Origin: UMGS1251 sp036666555
Lineage (GTDB): Bacteria > Bacillota > Clostridia > Lachnospirales > Lachnospiraceae
Assembly (NCBI GenBank): GCA_036666555.1
Contig: JAVWVS010000002.1
Coordinates: 1-64,000, forward strand
Reading direction: 5' to 3'
Length of the DNA: 64,000 bases
Below are positions 52,710-61,987 of the stretch, one piece after another. The first letter of the stretch is position 1. Each line of letters starts with the position of its first letter. Under the pieces are notes generated by a model. That model ran no database searches, had not been told where the DNA came from, and was given only the letters and a program-made list of their open reading frames with translations. A program made the translations under genes and the position numbers.

Positions 52710-54155
52710 TTAGAAATTCTTTCTCCATAAATTAGGAGAAAATAGCATTAAAAACGGAAATATTTCCAATCGTCCTATCAGCATGTCAAAACAAAATACC
52801 AATTTTGAGCCTACTGAAAAATCATAAAAGTTTTCAATCGGTCCCACCGCTGCAATTCCGGGTCCTACATTGTTCAATGTGGTCAGCACTCCGCTAAAGG
52901 ACGTGGCAAAATCGAAATTATCAAGGGAAATCAGTAGTACCGATAAAATTAGGACAAAAATATAGGCAATAAAATACACATATACCCCTTGTGTCGTTTC
53001 TGTGCTGACTTTTTTTCCATTTAATTTCACCAGGTTCACTGATTTTGGATGAATCATCTTTTGCATCTCTTTTTTCACGCTCTTTAGTAAAATTAGAAAC
53101 CGTGACACTTTAATTCCCCCACCTGTGGAACCGGCACAAGCACCAATTACCATAAGGGCAAGCAAAATGGTCTTGGAAAATTCCGGCCATAGATTATAAT
53201 CTGCAGTAGCGAACCCTGTGGTGGTAATAATCGAAGCGACTTGAAAAGATGCATATCGCAACGCTTTGAATGGATTCCCATAAATCCCCATAATGTTGAC
53301 TCCAATCAGAACAATCGCACCGGCAATCACACCCAGGTAGGTTCTCACCTCTTCATTTTTAAATACGGCTTTCACATCTTTTAAAAGTAGCAGAAAATAC
53401 ACATTAAAATTAATACCAAATAGAATCATAAAAATGGTGATGACACCATCGATATAAGCACTGTCATAATATCCCACGCTTATGCCCCGATTAGAAAACC
53501 CACCGGTTCCGGCTGTACTAAATGCATGAATGACGCTGTCATAAAGATTCATTCCGCCACACAGTAAAAAAACAATTTCTGCAGCGGTCAGCATAAAATA
53601 CATTCCGTATAGGATCTGGGCCGTTCCTCTTGCCTTTGGAACCAGCTTATCCGCCTCCGGTCCCGGTACCTCTGCCCGCATCAAATGCATGGAATTCTTT
53701 TCGTCTAGGGACGTCAGCACCAACACAAACACCAACACACCCATTCCCCCAATCCAATGGGTCAAGCTACGCCAAAAGGACATTCCCTTGGCAAATCCAT
53801 CAATATCAGTCAAAATAGTAGAACCGGTAGTGGTAAATCCGGAAACGGTTTCAAAGAATGCATCCACATAATGGGGAATGGCACCCGATATAAAAAATGG
53901 CAATGCTCCAAACAAAGACCACAATACCCATGCACTGGCCACAATGACCAAACCGTCTTTTCCATAAATAGTAGAATTCTCCGGTTTGTTTCTTCCAAAT
54001 ATCAAATAGACCAACGCCAAAATACTGCTGGTAACAAGAAAGGCCCAGTAATTATCTTCCTTGTAAAGAATGGAAACCGCCATGGGAATCAGCAGCACCA
54101 CAGCCTCTACTCCCAACATTTTTCCTAATATATACCCCGTCATTTTTTTATTCAT
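52710..54155 (-). CDS. trkH: TrkH-family potassium uptake channel subunit
   Basis: 481 residues. Four M1-P-M2 repeats with selectivity-filter regions visible: FETVSGFTTTGSTI (TTTGST), AFSTAGTGGFSNRG, SIITTTGFATADYN and VLTTLNNVGPGIAAVGP. Twelve to thirteen helices. It forms the K+ channel and works with the cytoplasmic TrkA ring encoded upstream (13 bp gap). The family call is firm; ion specificity (K+ or Na+/K+) cannot be decided from the filter. Confidence 0.94.
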   Translation of the reverse strand: MNKKMTGYILGKMLGVEAVVLLIPMAVSILYKEDNYWAFLVTSSILALVYLIFGRNKPENSTIYGKDGLVIVASAWVLWSLFGALPFFISGAIPHYVDAFFETVSGFTTTGSTILTDIDGFAKGMSFWRSLTHWIGGMGVLVFVLVLTSLDEKNSMHLMRAEVPGPEADKLVPKARGTAQILYGMYFMLTAAEIVFLLCGGMNLYDSVIHAFSTAGTGGFSNRGISVGYYDSAYIDGVITIFMILFGINFNVYFLLLLKDVKAVFKNEEVRTYLGVIAGAIVLIGVNIMGIYGNPFKALRYASFQVASIITTTGFATADYNLWPEFSKTILLALMVIGACAGSTGGGIKVSRFLILLKSVKKEMQKMIHPKSVNLVKLNGKKVSTETTQGVYVYFIAYIFVLILSVLLISLDNFDFATSFSGVLTTLNNVGPGIAAVGPIENFYDFSVGSKLVFCFDMLIGRLEIFPFLMLFSPNLWRKNF

Positions 54156-54168
54156 ATGCGCTCCACCA

Positions 54169-55527
54169 TCATAAGAAAATCTCTTCGATATCTTGTATTT
54201 TGCGGGTAGTAGTAACCACCACTACACTGTCACCGACTTGAATGCAATCTTCTCCGTTGGGAATAATAATCCGACGGTCTCTTCCAATACAGGCAATCAA
54301 ATGGTCGGGCTTGGTTGGTAAATTCTTCAGAGGAATATTAGCATATTTGGCATCTTCTTTAATGGCAAACTCCAATGCTTCTACCTTTCCGTCCAATAAA
54401 TAATACAATGCCTCCACATTAGCGCTTTTCAGTGAATTTTGTTTTGCCCGTACGTATCCCATAATCACATCTGCTGTGGCGCTTTTGGCTGAGACAATGC
54501 TGTCAATCCCCAGACCTTGTACCATCTGTGCACGGGTATCTTCATTCACCTTGGCAATGATTTTGGATACTCCTTGGGTCTTGGCAAATAACCCCATGAT
54601 AATATTCTCCTCATCCATGCCGGTAAGTGCAATGAGGGCATCTGCTTTCCCAATTCCTTCTTCTACAAGAAGGTCATGATCTGCCGCATCTCCGTTAATA
54701 ATGGTTGCTTTGGGAAGGGCTTCACACAATTCTTCGCATTTTTTGGTGTCTCGTTCAATGATTTTAATCTGCATCCCGAGTGCACATAATTGCTTCGCCA
54801 GATAAAATCCAACCCGACCGCCACCACATATAATGACTTTATGCACTTTGTTTTTTGGATTCCCAAGAGACTTAAAAAACAATTCCATCTCCCGGTGGGT
54901 CGCCGCTACGTGCAGTTTATCCCCTGCTTTCACTTCGAAATCACCATCCGGAATCAGTACTTTTGCGCCTCGCTTTACCGCACATACCAACACTTTGATT
55001 TGAAAGTTTTGATAGATTTCTGCTAAGGTCATTCCCGCTATCTTACTTGGATTTGGAATCTGAAATTCCACCAATTCCATACGTCCTTTTACAAAAGTAT
55101 CCACCTTACTTGCCTCCGGAAAAAGCAACACTCTTGCAATTTCGCCTGCCACCGCCAGTTCTGGGTTCACTGCCATACTTAGGTGTAGGTCTTCTTTTAA
55201 AATATCAATCTGTTGATAATAAATCGGATTTCTTACACGGGCAATGGTATGTTTTGCCCCAATTCTTTTCGCTAATAAACAAGCCACCATATTAAATTCG
55301 TCGGTAGATGCACAGGCAATCACTAAATCTGCATGTGCCACATCTGCTTCTTTTTGTATTTCCACACTGGCACCGTCTCCGGTAATACAAATAATATCCA
55401 GACGGTTAATCGCCTCTTTTAATTTTCCTTCATTATTATCAATTAAGACAATGTCATAATTTTCTTCCGATAACTGCTTTGCCAGCTTATATCCAACTTT
55501 TCCATCCCCTATAATAACGATTTTCAT
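54169..55527 (-). CDS. trkA: TrkA regulatory subunit (two RCK domains)
   Basis: 452 residues. Two NAD/ATP-binding RCK Rossmann domains: MKIVIIGDGKVGYKLAKQLS at the start and VHKVIICGGGRVGFYLAKQL at about 230, each followed by a C-type RCK regulatory domain (residues about 140-220 and about 365-450). It gates TrkH in response to nucleotide. Two-domain TrkA is the Trk type, as opposed to single-domain KtrA. Confidence 0.95.
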   Translation of the reverse strand: MKIVIIGDGKVGYKLAKQLSEENYDIVLIDNNEGKLKEAINRLDIICITGDGASVEIQKEADVAHADLVIACASTDEFNMVACLLAKRIGAKHTIARVRNPIYYQQIDILKEDLHLSMAVNPELAVAGEIARVLLFPEASKVDTFVKGRMELVEFQIPNPSKIAGMTLAEIYQNFQIKVLVCAVKRGAKVLIPDGDFEVKAGDKLHVAATHREMELFFKSLGNPKNKVHKVIICGGGRVGFYLAKQLCALGMQIKIIERDTKKCEELCEALPKATIINGDAADHDLLVEEGIGKADALIALTGMDEENIIMGLFAKTQGVSKIIAKVNEDTRAQMVQGLGIDSIVSAKSATADVIMGYVRAKQNSLKSANVEALYYLLDGKVEALEFAIKEDAKYANIPLKNLPTKPDHLIACIGRDRRIIIPNGEDCIQVGDSVVVVTTTRKIQDIEEIFL

Positions 55528-55621
55528 TCGTATCCCTCATTTTTGCAAGCTCTGCATCTTAGCACTTTCTTAATATATTTTTTATATTTCTTTATACAAT
55601 CTTAATATCCTATAGCATGGA

Positions 55622-55650
55622 ATTATAGCACCTTTATATTGAAAGTACAA
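55622..55650 (-). promoter_or_regulatory. Promoter of trkA-trkH
   Basis: TTGTAC, a 17-base spacer and TATAAT on the minus strand, about 95 bases before the start of trkA. Confidence 0.7.
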
Positions 55651-55660
55651 TAGAAGAATG

Positions 55661-55711
55661 CAAAGAATCAGAGGGAAGATATTCGTTGCTTATCTTCCCT
55701 CTGATTCTTTG
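55661..55711. terminator. Bidirectional terminator after the EF-G paralogue
   Basis: Stem of 21 paired bases (CAAAGAATCAGAGGGAAGAT... with its complement, nine-base loop), six bases from the fusA-like stop. In the EF-G direction a TTTGCATT run follows the stem. A U-rich run also occurs on the other side. It isolates the EF-G gene from the trk promoter, which lies right after it. Confidence 0.85.
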
Positions 55712-55716
55712 TGCTT

Positions 55717-57801
55717 TTATTTATTTTCCTGCTCTGCTGCCCGCTTCGCAATCTCTTTTTCCTGTACATCAGAAGGTGCCTGTTCATACCTTGCAAAAGT
55801 GTATTCATAAGTACCTCTGCCGCCGGTCATAGACCGAAGCAGTGTGCAGTATCCGAACACCCCTGTCATAGGAATATCTGCCTCGATGGTCTGCTTCCCA
55901 CCATTCATGGGAGTCATTCCCAGTACCCTGCCACGGCGTTTATTTAAATCTCCCATTACATCTCCGGTATACTCATCTGGAACTGTCACTTTCATATTCG
56001 CAATCGGTTCCAACAAGATTGGACCTGCTTCCATAAATCCTTTTTTAAATGCCTGTACCGCAGCGGTCTTAAATGCCATCTCCGAAGAATCTACCGGGTG
56101 ATAAGATCCATCGTATAAGATTCCTTTCACACCCACTACCGGATAGCCGGCCAGCGGACCTCTTTGTACCGATTCCTGCATTCCCTTTTCTACTGCCGGG
56201 AAATAATTCTTAGGAACTGCTCCTCCCACGACTTGTTCTTCAAATACATAAGGGGTATCCTGATCTCCCGATGGTTCGAATTTCATCTTCACATGACCGT
56301 ACTGTCCATGGCCACCGGATTGTTTTTTATACTTCGTATCCACATCTGAATTTTTACGAATGGTTTCACGAAATGCCACTTTTGGCGTTTCTAATTCCAC
56401 ATCTACTTTATAACGGGAAGCCAATTTACTTACAATGACCTCTAGGTGCTGATCTCCCATGCCATAGAGCAACGTCTGATGATTCTCACTGTCATTGATG
56501 GAACGGATGGTCATATCTTCTGCCATCATCTTTGCCAATGCCTGGGATACTTTGTCTTCATCCCCTTTTGTCTTCACGTCATATTTCATATAGGTATAAG
56601 GCACTGAATAATCTGTTTTTCCATAGAGTACTTGTGTATTCTTGGTAGATAAGGTATCTCCGGTCTTGGTATCACTTAATTTTGCAATGGCACCAATATC
56701 CCCTGCATGCAGTTCCGGTACTTCCACCGGCTTATTTCCCACCATCGTATATATCTTACCCGATTTTTCTTCGGTATCTGACGTTGCATTGTATAAGATA
56801 TCGTCTCCTTTGATAACCCCGGAGCATACTTTTATAAAAGAATATTTTCCAATAAATGGATCTACCATGGTCTTAAACACATACGCGGTCTTTGCTTTGG
56901 AAAAATCGTAATTGCCTTCAAAAATCTCGTTGGTAGTGCGATTGATTCCTGCACATCCTCTTTTATCCGGACTTGGGAAAAATCTTACAATGTCCGATAA
57001 TAGATTCGCCACTCCTTGCGCCTGGAGATTCGAGCCCATCCCTACCGGAACGATGGTGCCTTCCATTACATTATAACGAAGTGCAGAACGAATCTCTTCT
57101 ACGGAAAATTCCTCTCCTCCGAAATAGCGTTCCATAAATTCATCACTGGTTTCCGCAACTGCTTCTAACAATGTATTTCGACAGATTTCCAAGTTGGGCA
57201 TGCAATAATCCGGAATCTCACATTCTTGTCGTTCCCCAATACCGGAGAATCTTCTTCCTGCATTTTTAATCACGTTCACGTAACCCACCAATTTTTCATT
57301 CTCTCGAATAGGAAGTGCCCGTGGAGCAATACATTTACCATACTTCGCTGTCAGTTCTTCCACTACTTCACGAAAACTTGCATCATCTACATCCATCTCC
57401 GTCACATATACCATACGTGGCAGGTTGTATTTATCACACAGTTCCCAAGCTTTTTCCGTTCCTACTTCTACTCCTGCTTTTCCGGATACTACAATAATGG
57501 CTGCATCCGCTGCACTGACTGCTTCCTCTACCTCACCTACAAAGTCAAAATATCCTGGGGTATCCAAAATATTGATTTTCGCTTTTTCCCACTCAATGGG
57601 TACTAGACTTGCACCAATGGAAAACTCTCGCTTTTGCTCTTCTTTGTCAAAATCGCTGATGGTGTTCTTGTCGGAAATCTTGCCCATGCGTCCAACTGCT
57701 CCTGATACATAAGCCATCGCTTCTACTAAGCTTGTCTTTCCGCTTCCACCGTGTCCTAAGAGGACGACGTTCCTAATCTCGTCTGTTCTGTAAACATTCA
57801 T
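55717..57801 (-). CDS. Elongation factor G paralogue (EF-G2-like)
   Basis: 694 residues. Translational GTPase plan: G1 GHGGSGKTSL (about 15-24), G3 DTPGYFDF (about 81) and domains II-V through the C-terminus (RGRVLGMTP and GRGTYEYTFARYEQ). Differences from EF-G proper: G1 lacks the AHIDAGKTT form, the catalytic His of DTPGH is Tyr, and the G4 site reads TEMD where NKxD is usual. These mark a paralogue group seen in Clostridia and Actinobacteria. The canonical fusA must lie elsewhere. ATG 57801 has AGGAGG at eight bases; a longer frame begins 57828. Its role in translation is unclear. Confidence 0.88.
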   Translation of the reverse strand: MNVYRTDEIRNVVLLGHGGSGKTSLVEAMAYVSGAVGRMGKISDKNTISDFDKEEQKREFSIGASLVPIEWEKAKINILDTPGYFDFVGEVEEAVSAADAAIIVVSGKAGVEVGTEKAWELCDKYNLPRMVYVTEMDVDDASFREVVEELTAKYGKCIAPRALPIRENEKLVGYVNVIKNAGRRFSGIGERQECEIPDYCMPNLEICRNTLLEAVAETSDEFMERYFGGEEFSVEEIRSALRYNVMEGTIVPVGMGSNLQAQGVANLLSDIVRFFPSPDKRGCAGINRTTNEIFEGNYDFSKAKTAYVFKTMVDPFIGKYSFIKVCSGVIKGDDILYNATSDTEEKSGKIYTMVGNKPVEVPELHAGDIGAIAKLSDTKTGDTLSTKNTQVLYGKTDYSVPYTYMKYDVKTKGDEDKVSQALAKMMAEDMTIRSINDSENHQTLLYGMGDQHLEVIVSKLASRYKVDVELETPKVAFRETIRKNSDVDTKYKKQSGGHGQYGHVKMKFEPSGDQDTPYVFEEQVVGGAVPKNYFPAVEKGMQESVQRGPLAGYPVVGVKGILYDGSYHPVDSSEMAFKTAAVQAFKKGFMEAGPILLEPIANMKVTVPDEYTGDVMGDLNKRRGRVLGMTPMNGGKQTIEADIPMTGVFGYCTLLRSMTGGRGTYEYTFARYEQAPSDVQEKEIAKRAAEQENK

Positions 57802-57871
57802 ATGTGCTGCCTCCTTATTTCGTATCATCCAAAATAAAATGTATTCCGGATGCGTTGTCTCTTATGTTGAT

Positions 57872-57900
57872 ATTGTACTAAAAAATATATGTTTTTACAA
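57872..57900 (-). promoter_or_regulatory. Promoter of the EF-G paralogue
   Basis: TTGTAA, a 17-base spacer and TACAAT on the minus strand, about 70 bases before the start at 57801. Confidence 0.7.
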
Positions 57901-57935
57901 CTCTTTTATGTATTTTTCACAATTTTCCATAACTT

Positions 57936-57964
57936 TTGACAAACTTAAAAAAAAAAGCTAAACT
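57936..57964 (+). promoter_or_regulatory. Promoter of aroA
   Basis: TTGACA, a 17-base A-rich spacer and TAAACT on the plus strand, about 45 bases before the ATG. Confidence 0.7.
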
Positions 57965-58006
57965 ATCTACAGATATCAGAACCAATTGTATGAGAAAGGA
58001 TCCATT

Positions 58007-59281
58007 ATGATTATAAAAAAAACCACCCAACTTCGTGGAAATATTACCATCCCCGGAGATAAATCCATTTCCCACCGAAGCGTAATGCTCGGTGCCATTG
58101 CCAAAGGAACCACAAAAATCAGTGGTTTTTTGCAGGGAGCAGATTGTCTTGCAACCATCCACTGTTTTCAAAAGCTTGGTATTTTCATTGAATCTCAAGA
58201 AGATGCCCTCCTTGTTCATGGAAAAGGGCTCCACGGATTATCCGCACCGACCGGTGCTTTGGACGTGAAAAATAGTGGTACCACTGCAAGACTGTTAAGT
58301 GGTATCTTAGTAGGTCAGCCTTTTGAATCCACACTGTCTGGGGATGTTTCCCTCAACCAGCGACCCATGAAACGCATTCTGACTCCCTTGTCGCAAATGG
58401 GTGGGAAGATTGAAAGTATACAGAAAAATGACTGTGCCCCTCTTCATATTTTACAGAGTTCTCTTCATGGAATCCATTACCATTCGCCCATTGCTTCTGC
58501 TCAGGTAAAATCTGCCATCTTATTGGCCGGACTTTATGCCGAGGGGGAAACCTTTGTATCTGAGCCTGTTTTATCCAGAAACCATACGGAACTTTTACTG
58601 CAAAGCTTTGGTGGCAATATCACTACTTCGGACACTACCACCCGCCTTCAGCCTTGCAGCCAACTTTATGCACAAGAAATACAGATTCCCGGTGACATCT
58701 CTTCGGCTGCATATTTCATTGCCGCCGGACTACTGGTGCCGGATTCTGAACTCTTGCTTCAAAATGTAGGTATCAATCCCACTCGCAACGGAATCTTAAA
58801 CGTCTGCCGCGATATGGGCGCCGACATCACTTGTCTTCATGTAGCTGTGCACCACGGGGAACCCACTGCCGACTTACTAATTCGTACCAGTACCTTGCAT
58901 GGAACCCTCATTGATGGTTCCATCATTCCTACCCTTATTGATGAAATCCCCATCATTGCCGTCTTAGCCGCCTGTGCCAAAGGAGAGACCATCATCCGCA
59001 ATGCGTCAGAATTAAAAGCCAAAGAAACCAATCGTATCGAAACCATTACAGAAAATCTCACAGCTATGGGTGCACTTGTGACCCCCTTGGAAGATGGTAT
59101 GATCATCAAAGGCAGTTCTTCCTTACAAGGTGCCACCATCCACAGTCATGGAGACCACCGTATTGCAATGGCTTTTTCCATTGCCGGGCTGGTCGCTCAG
59201 GGAGAAACGAATATCCTCGACAGTCCCTGTGTGGAGATTTCCTATCCTACTTTCTACCAGACATTACAACAACTCCACTAA
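58007..59281 (+). CDS. aroA: 5-enolpyruvylshikimate-3-phosphate synthase
   Basis: 424 residues from ATG 58007 (AGAAAGGA upstream; the open frame begins earlier with TTG at 57986). Signatures: PGDKSISHRSVMLGAIA (about 15-30), NSGTTARLLSGIL (about 85-97, GTT loop), SLNQRPMKRIL (R-P-M), ASELKAKETNRIE and HGDHRIAMAFSIAGL near the C-terminus. It makes EPSP in the shikimate pathway. The loop sequence NSGTTARL is that of class II-like enzymes in which glyphosate sensitivity is often lowered, but I make no claim. Its stop overlaps that of the convergent glycosyltransferase. Confidence 0.97.
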   Translation: MIIKKTTQLRGNITIPGDKSISHRSVMLGAIAKGTTKISGFLQGADCLATIHCFQKLGIFIESQEDALLVHGKGLHGLSAPTGALDVKNSGTTARLLSGILVGQPFESTLSGDVSLNQRPMKRILTPLSQMGGKIESIQKNDCAPLHILQSSLHGIHYHSPIASAQVKSAILLAGLYAEGETFVSEPVLSRNHTELLLQSFGGNITTSDTTTRLQPCSQLYAQEIQIPGDISSAAYFIAAGLLVPDSELLLQNVGINPTRNGILNVCRDMGADITCLHVAVHHGEPTADLLIRTSTLHGTLIDGSIIPTLIDEIPIIAVLAACAKGETIIRNASELKAKETNRIETITENLTAMGALVTPLEDGMIIKGSSSLQGATIHSHGDHRIAMAFSIAGLVAQGETNILDSPCVEISYPTFYQTLQQLH

Positions 59282-60468
59282 CCAATATCCAGAATTCTCT
59301 GGCAGACTGCCTTCCAAGTCAACTGATGTAAGTTCGTTTCCCGTTGATAGGGAAGGGCAATACTTCGTTCCACTGCTCTTGCTAGTTCTTTTTCAAATCG
59401 AGGCAGTTCTTCTTCCCTTGGTTCATCTGCATTACAGCATGTAGGCGGTGTCACATAGGTAATCTGATTGCCCGGCAAATGCTGTTCCATCCATTGCTTT
59501 ACTCCCGGCAAATCCGTGCACACTACTTTTGCTCCACATCCAAGTGCTTCTAATACCACAAGTGGAAGCCCCTCCGAAAAAGAAGGTAGGACAAAGACGT
59601 CACTTCGCTGAAATGCTTTGGCCAGATCCGGCTGTGTCAATTTCCCAAGTAAATGCACCGGATACTTGGCTTCCTTTATTTGTTTGCAAATACAATCAAA
59701 TTCTTCCGGGCTTGCATGTCCGCCAGCCAGTGAAAGCTCTAATTCATTTTCCGGGTAAGACAAATAGGAAAGACTCCTTAGCAGACTCATAACACCCTTT
59801 TTTTCAGATAGCTTTCCGGCATAAATCAGTGAAATCCCGTTCTTTTTTTCTGGGTTCCCCTCTTCTTTGAAAATCTGTGCATTATACCCACTTCCAATCA
59901 CCGTGATACGATCCGGTTCTACTCCAAAAATACGGATGATGTCTGATTTTTGTTCCTGGTGAAGTGCCAGTACTTGATCCAGACCACCAATGTATTGTTG
60001 GATGTAATCCTTTTTTAGCGGATTCTTTTTTAACTGACGAAGTCCGGTCCCGTGACAAATCCCCATGACCATTTGATCTGGGAATGCTTCCCGTACCATC
60101 GCAGTTAATAAGTACAAGTGATGACAAAGAATGATATCCGGTTGAAACGATTCCACTACTTCTTGGATGCGCTTTAAAAAAGCCTGTTGAAACTGCTCCA
60201 CCATAAGTGTTGTCATGGCGCTATATTTGGTGCTTTCATAAGGCATTTCATCCGACATTCCAAGCACTGCAAAAGGTAGCTCTTTCGTACGATAATACAC
60301 CGGATGCATCTTCACACTTGGTGAAAATTCTGCTTTCTCCCCGGATTCTATACCTACGACCACGGCCTGTTCTGCTCCTAATGCTTCAAATTCTTTCACA
60401 AGTTCGCTTAAATATACGCCGCTTCCCGTACTATTTGGTTTCTGCGCCGTAATGCTTAAGATTCTCAT
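59278..60468 (-). CDS. Glycosyltransferase family 4
   Basis: 396 residues. GT-B plan: N-terminal KPNSTGSGVYLSELVKEFEA, DIILCHHLYLLTAMVRE, GICHGTGLRQLKKNPLKKDY (about 138-157) and then LIYAGKLSEKKGVMSLLRSL (about 215-235), LSLAGGHASPEE, HLLGKLTQPDLAKAFQRSDVFVLPSFSEGLPLVVLEALGCGAKVV (E-x7-E at about 303-311). It ends with helices. It sits outside the main polysaccharide cluster, in a coupled pair with a MATE transporter (ATGA overlap). Acceptor unknown. Confidence 0.88.
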   Translation of the reverse strand: MRILSITAQKPNSTGSGVYLSELVKEFEALGAEQAVVVGIESGEKAEFSPSVKMHPVYYRTKELPFAVLGMSDEMPYESTKYSAMTTLMVEQFQQAFLKRIQEVVESFQPDIILCHHLYLLTAMVREAFPDQMVMGICHGTGLRQLKKNPLKKDYIQQYIGGLDQVLALHQEQKSDIIRIFGVEPDRITVIGSGYNAQIFKEEGNPEKKNGISLIYAGKLSEKKGVMSLLRSLSYLSYPENELELSLAGGHASPEEFDCICKQIKEAKYPVHLLGKLTQPDLAKAFQRSDVFVLPSFSEGLPLVVLEALGCGAKVVCTDLPGVKQWMEQHLPGNQITYVTPPTCCNADEPREEELPRFEKELARAVERSIALPYQRETNLHQLTWKAVCQRILDIG

Positions 60469-61835
60469 TCCCTTCCCTCCCTTTTATCAAACAAGCGTCG
60501 CAATTTATTTCTGACATGAAAATACGCCGGAATTAAAAATAAGTCAGCTGCAATCCATGCAATTCCATTGGCCAGACAAACCACCGGAAAACCAAACCTT
60601 GGTACTAGCAAAAACCCTAGGATGCTTCTGGCAACCATTTCACACACACCGGCCAAAATCGCAAACATACTGTATCCCATTCCTTGAATGGAAAACCGAA
60701 TAATATTAATAAGTGCAAGTAGAAAATAAAAAATTGCATTGAGTACCAAATATAAATAAATCTGTTCAATAATCTTTATCTCTGCTTTATTTACAAATAG
60801 ACATGCAATCTGTCTTCCACCTAAAACAGCAATGAAAAGAGCAATGACCGAATAACCTGCTCCAATCAAAATGCAACTTTTCAAACCGGTTCCAATCCGC
60901 TTTAATTTTCCTGCTCCTATATTTTGTCCAGCATACGTTGCCATGGTAGCACCCATTGCATCAAAGGGACAAGATAACAACATTCCAATCTTGGAACCAG
61001 CTGTTACAGCTGCTACAGCCGCTGCACCCAAAGAATTGACAGCCACCTGCAAAATAACGCTTCCCACTGCGGTAATCGAATACTGCAGTCCCATGGGAAC
61101 TCCCATGGTGCATAAGATCTTCATACAATGCATGTTAACAGACCAGTCCTCTTTTTTCAATCTTAAAACCGGAAAATGTTTTGTCATGTAACCCAAACAA
61201 GCAATGCCGGAAACCGCCTGTGAAATAACCGTTGCCCATGCAGCCCCAGCCACACCCATGTGAAAGACCAGAATCAGCACCAGATCCAATACAATATTGA
61301 GCAGAGAAGACATGGTTAGGAATAAGACCGGTGTTTTCGCATCTCCCAGTGCACGAATGTATCCGGATAACATATTGTAAAGGTAAGTGGCCGGAATTCC
61401 CAAGAAAATCACAACAATATAGTCATAAGCACCCTCTATAATCTTTGATGGTGTATGCATCGCTTCCAAAATCGGTCTGCAAAAAAGCACGACCACAATC
61501 GTCATGACCACTGCAAATATCATCGCCAAAATTGCACTATTTCCTACATATCTTCGAATTCCTTTTTCGTCTTGTGCACCGAATTTTTGCGATACCGGAA
61601 TGGCAAACCCATTGCACACTCCCATGCAAAACCCAATTACACAAAAATTAATGGAACCGGTTGCTCCTACCGATGCCAATGCATGCACCCCTAAAAACTT
61701 TCCCACAATCATGGCATCTGCCATATTATAAAACTGCTGAAACAAAAATCCAAAAATCATTGGAACAATAAAACTTAAAATCAGCTTGGTTGGATTCCCT
61801 TGCGTCATATCTTTTGTTAATTTTCTTCCTGCCAT
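60465..61835 (-). CDS. MATE-family efflux transporter (second)
   Basis: 456 residues, twelve helices, NorM/DinF-type. Start: LTKDMTQGNPTKLILSFIVPMIFGFLFQQFYNMADAMIVGKFLG and the second-half repeat MKILCTMGVPMGLQYSITAVGS. Its stop is shared with the glycosyltransferase start in ATGA, so the pair is coupled. Substrate unknown. Divergent from the third MATE gene across a 150-bp promoter region. Confidence 0.93.
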   Translation of the reverse strand: MAGRKLTKDMTQGNPTKLILSFIVPMIFGFLFQQFYNMADAMIVGKFLGVHALASVGATGSINFCVIGFCMGVCNGFAIPVSQKFGAQDEKGIRRYVGNSAILAMIFAVVMTIVVVLFCRPILEAMHTPSKIIEGAYDYIVVIFLGIPATYLYNMLSGYIRALGDAKTPVLFLTMSSLLNIVLDLVLILVFHMGVAGAAWATVISQAVSGIACLGYMTKHFPVLRLKKEDWSVNMHCMKILCTMGVPMGLQYSITAVGSVILQVAVNSLGAAAVAAVTAGSKIGMLLSCPFDAMGATMATYAGQNIGAGKLKRIGTGLKSCILIGAGYSVIALFIAVLGGRQIACLFVNKAEIKIIEQIYLYLVLNAIFYFLLALINIIRFSIQGMGYSMFAILAGVCEMVARSILGFLLVPRFGFPVVCLANGIAWIAADLFLIPAYFHVRNKLRRLFDKREGRE

Positions 61836-61875
61836 TATTTCACGCTTACTTCCTCTCCGTTTTCATACGTCCTTC

Positions 61876-61904
61876 ACTATATAACGTTTTTTATTGATAC
61901 GCAA
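61876..61904 (-). promoter_or_regulatory. Promoter of the minus-strand MATE-glycosyltransferase pair
   Basis: TTGCGT, a 17-base spacer and TATAGT on the minus strand, about 40 bases before the ATG at 61835. Confidence 0.6.
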
Positions 61905-61927
61905 GTGAAACTTGTGAATGGAATTTG

Positions 61928-61956
61928 TTTGCATCCTCGGAAAAATGTGATAGAAT
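61928..61956 (+). promoter_or_regulatory. Promoter of the plus-strand MATE gene
   Basis: TTTGCA, a 17-base spacer and TAGAAT on the plus strand, about 30 bases before the ATG at 61988. Confidence 0.6.
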
Positions 61957-61987
61957 GGATGGAGCAAAAAAGCAAAGGATGAATATT

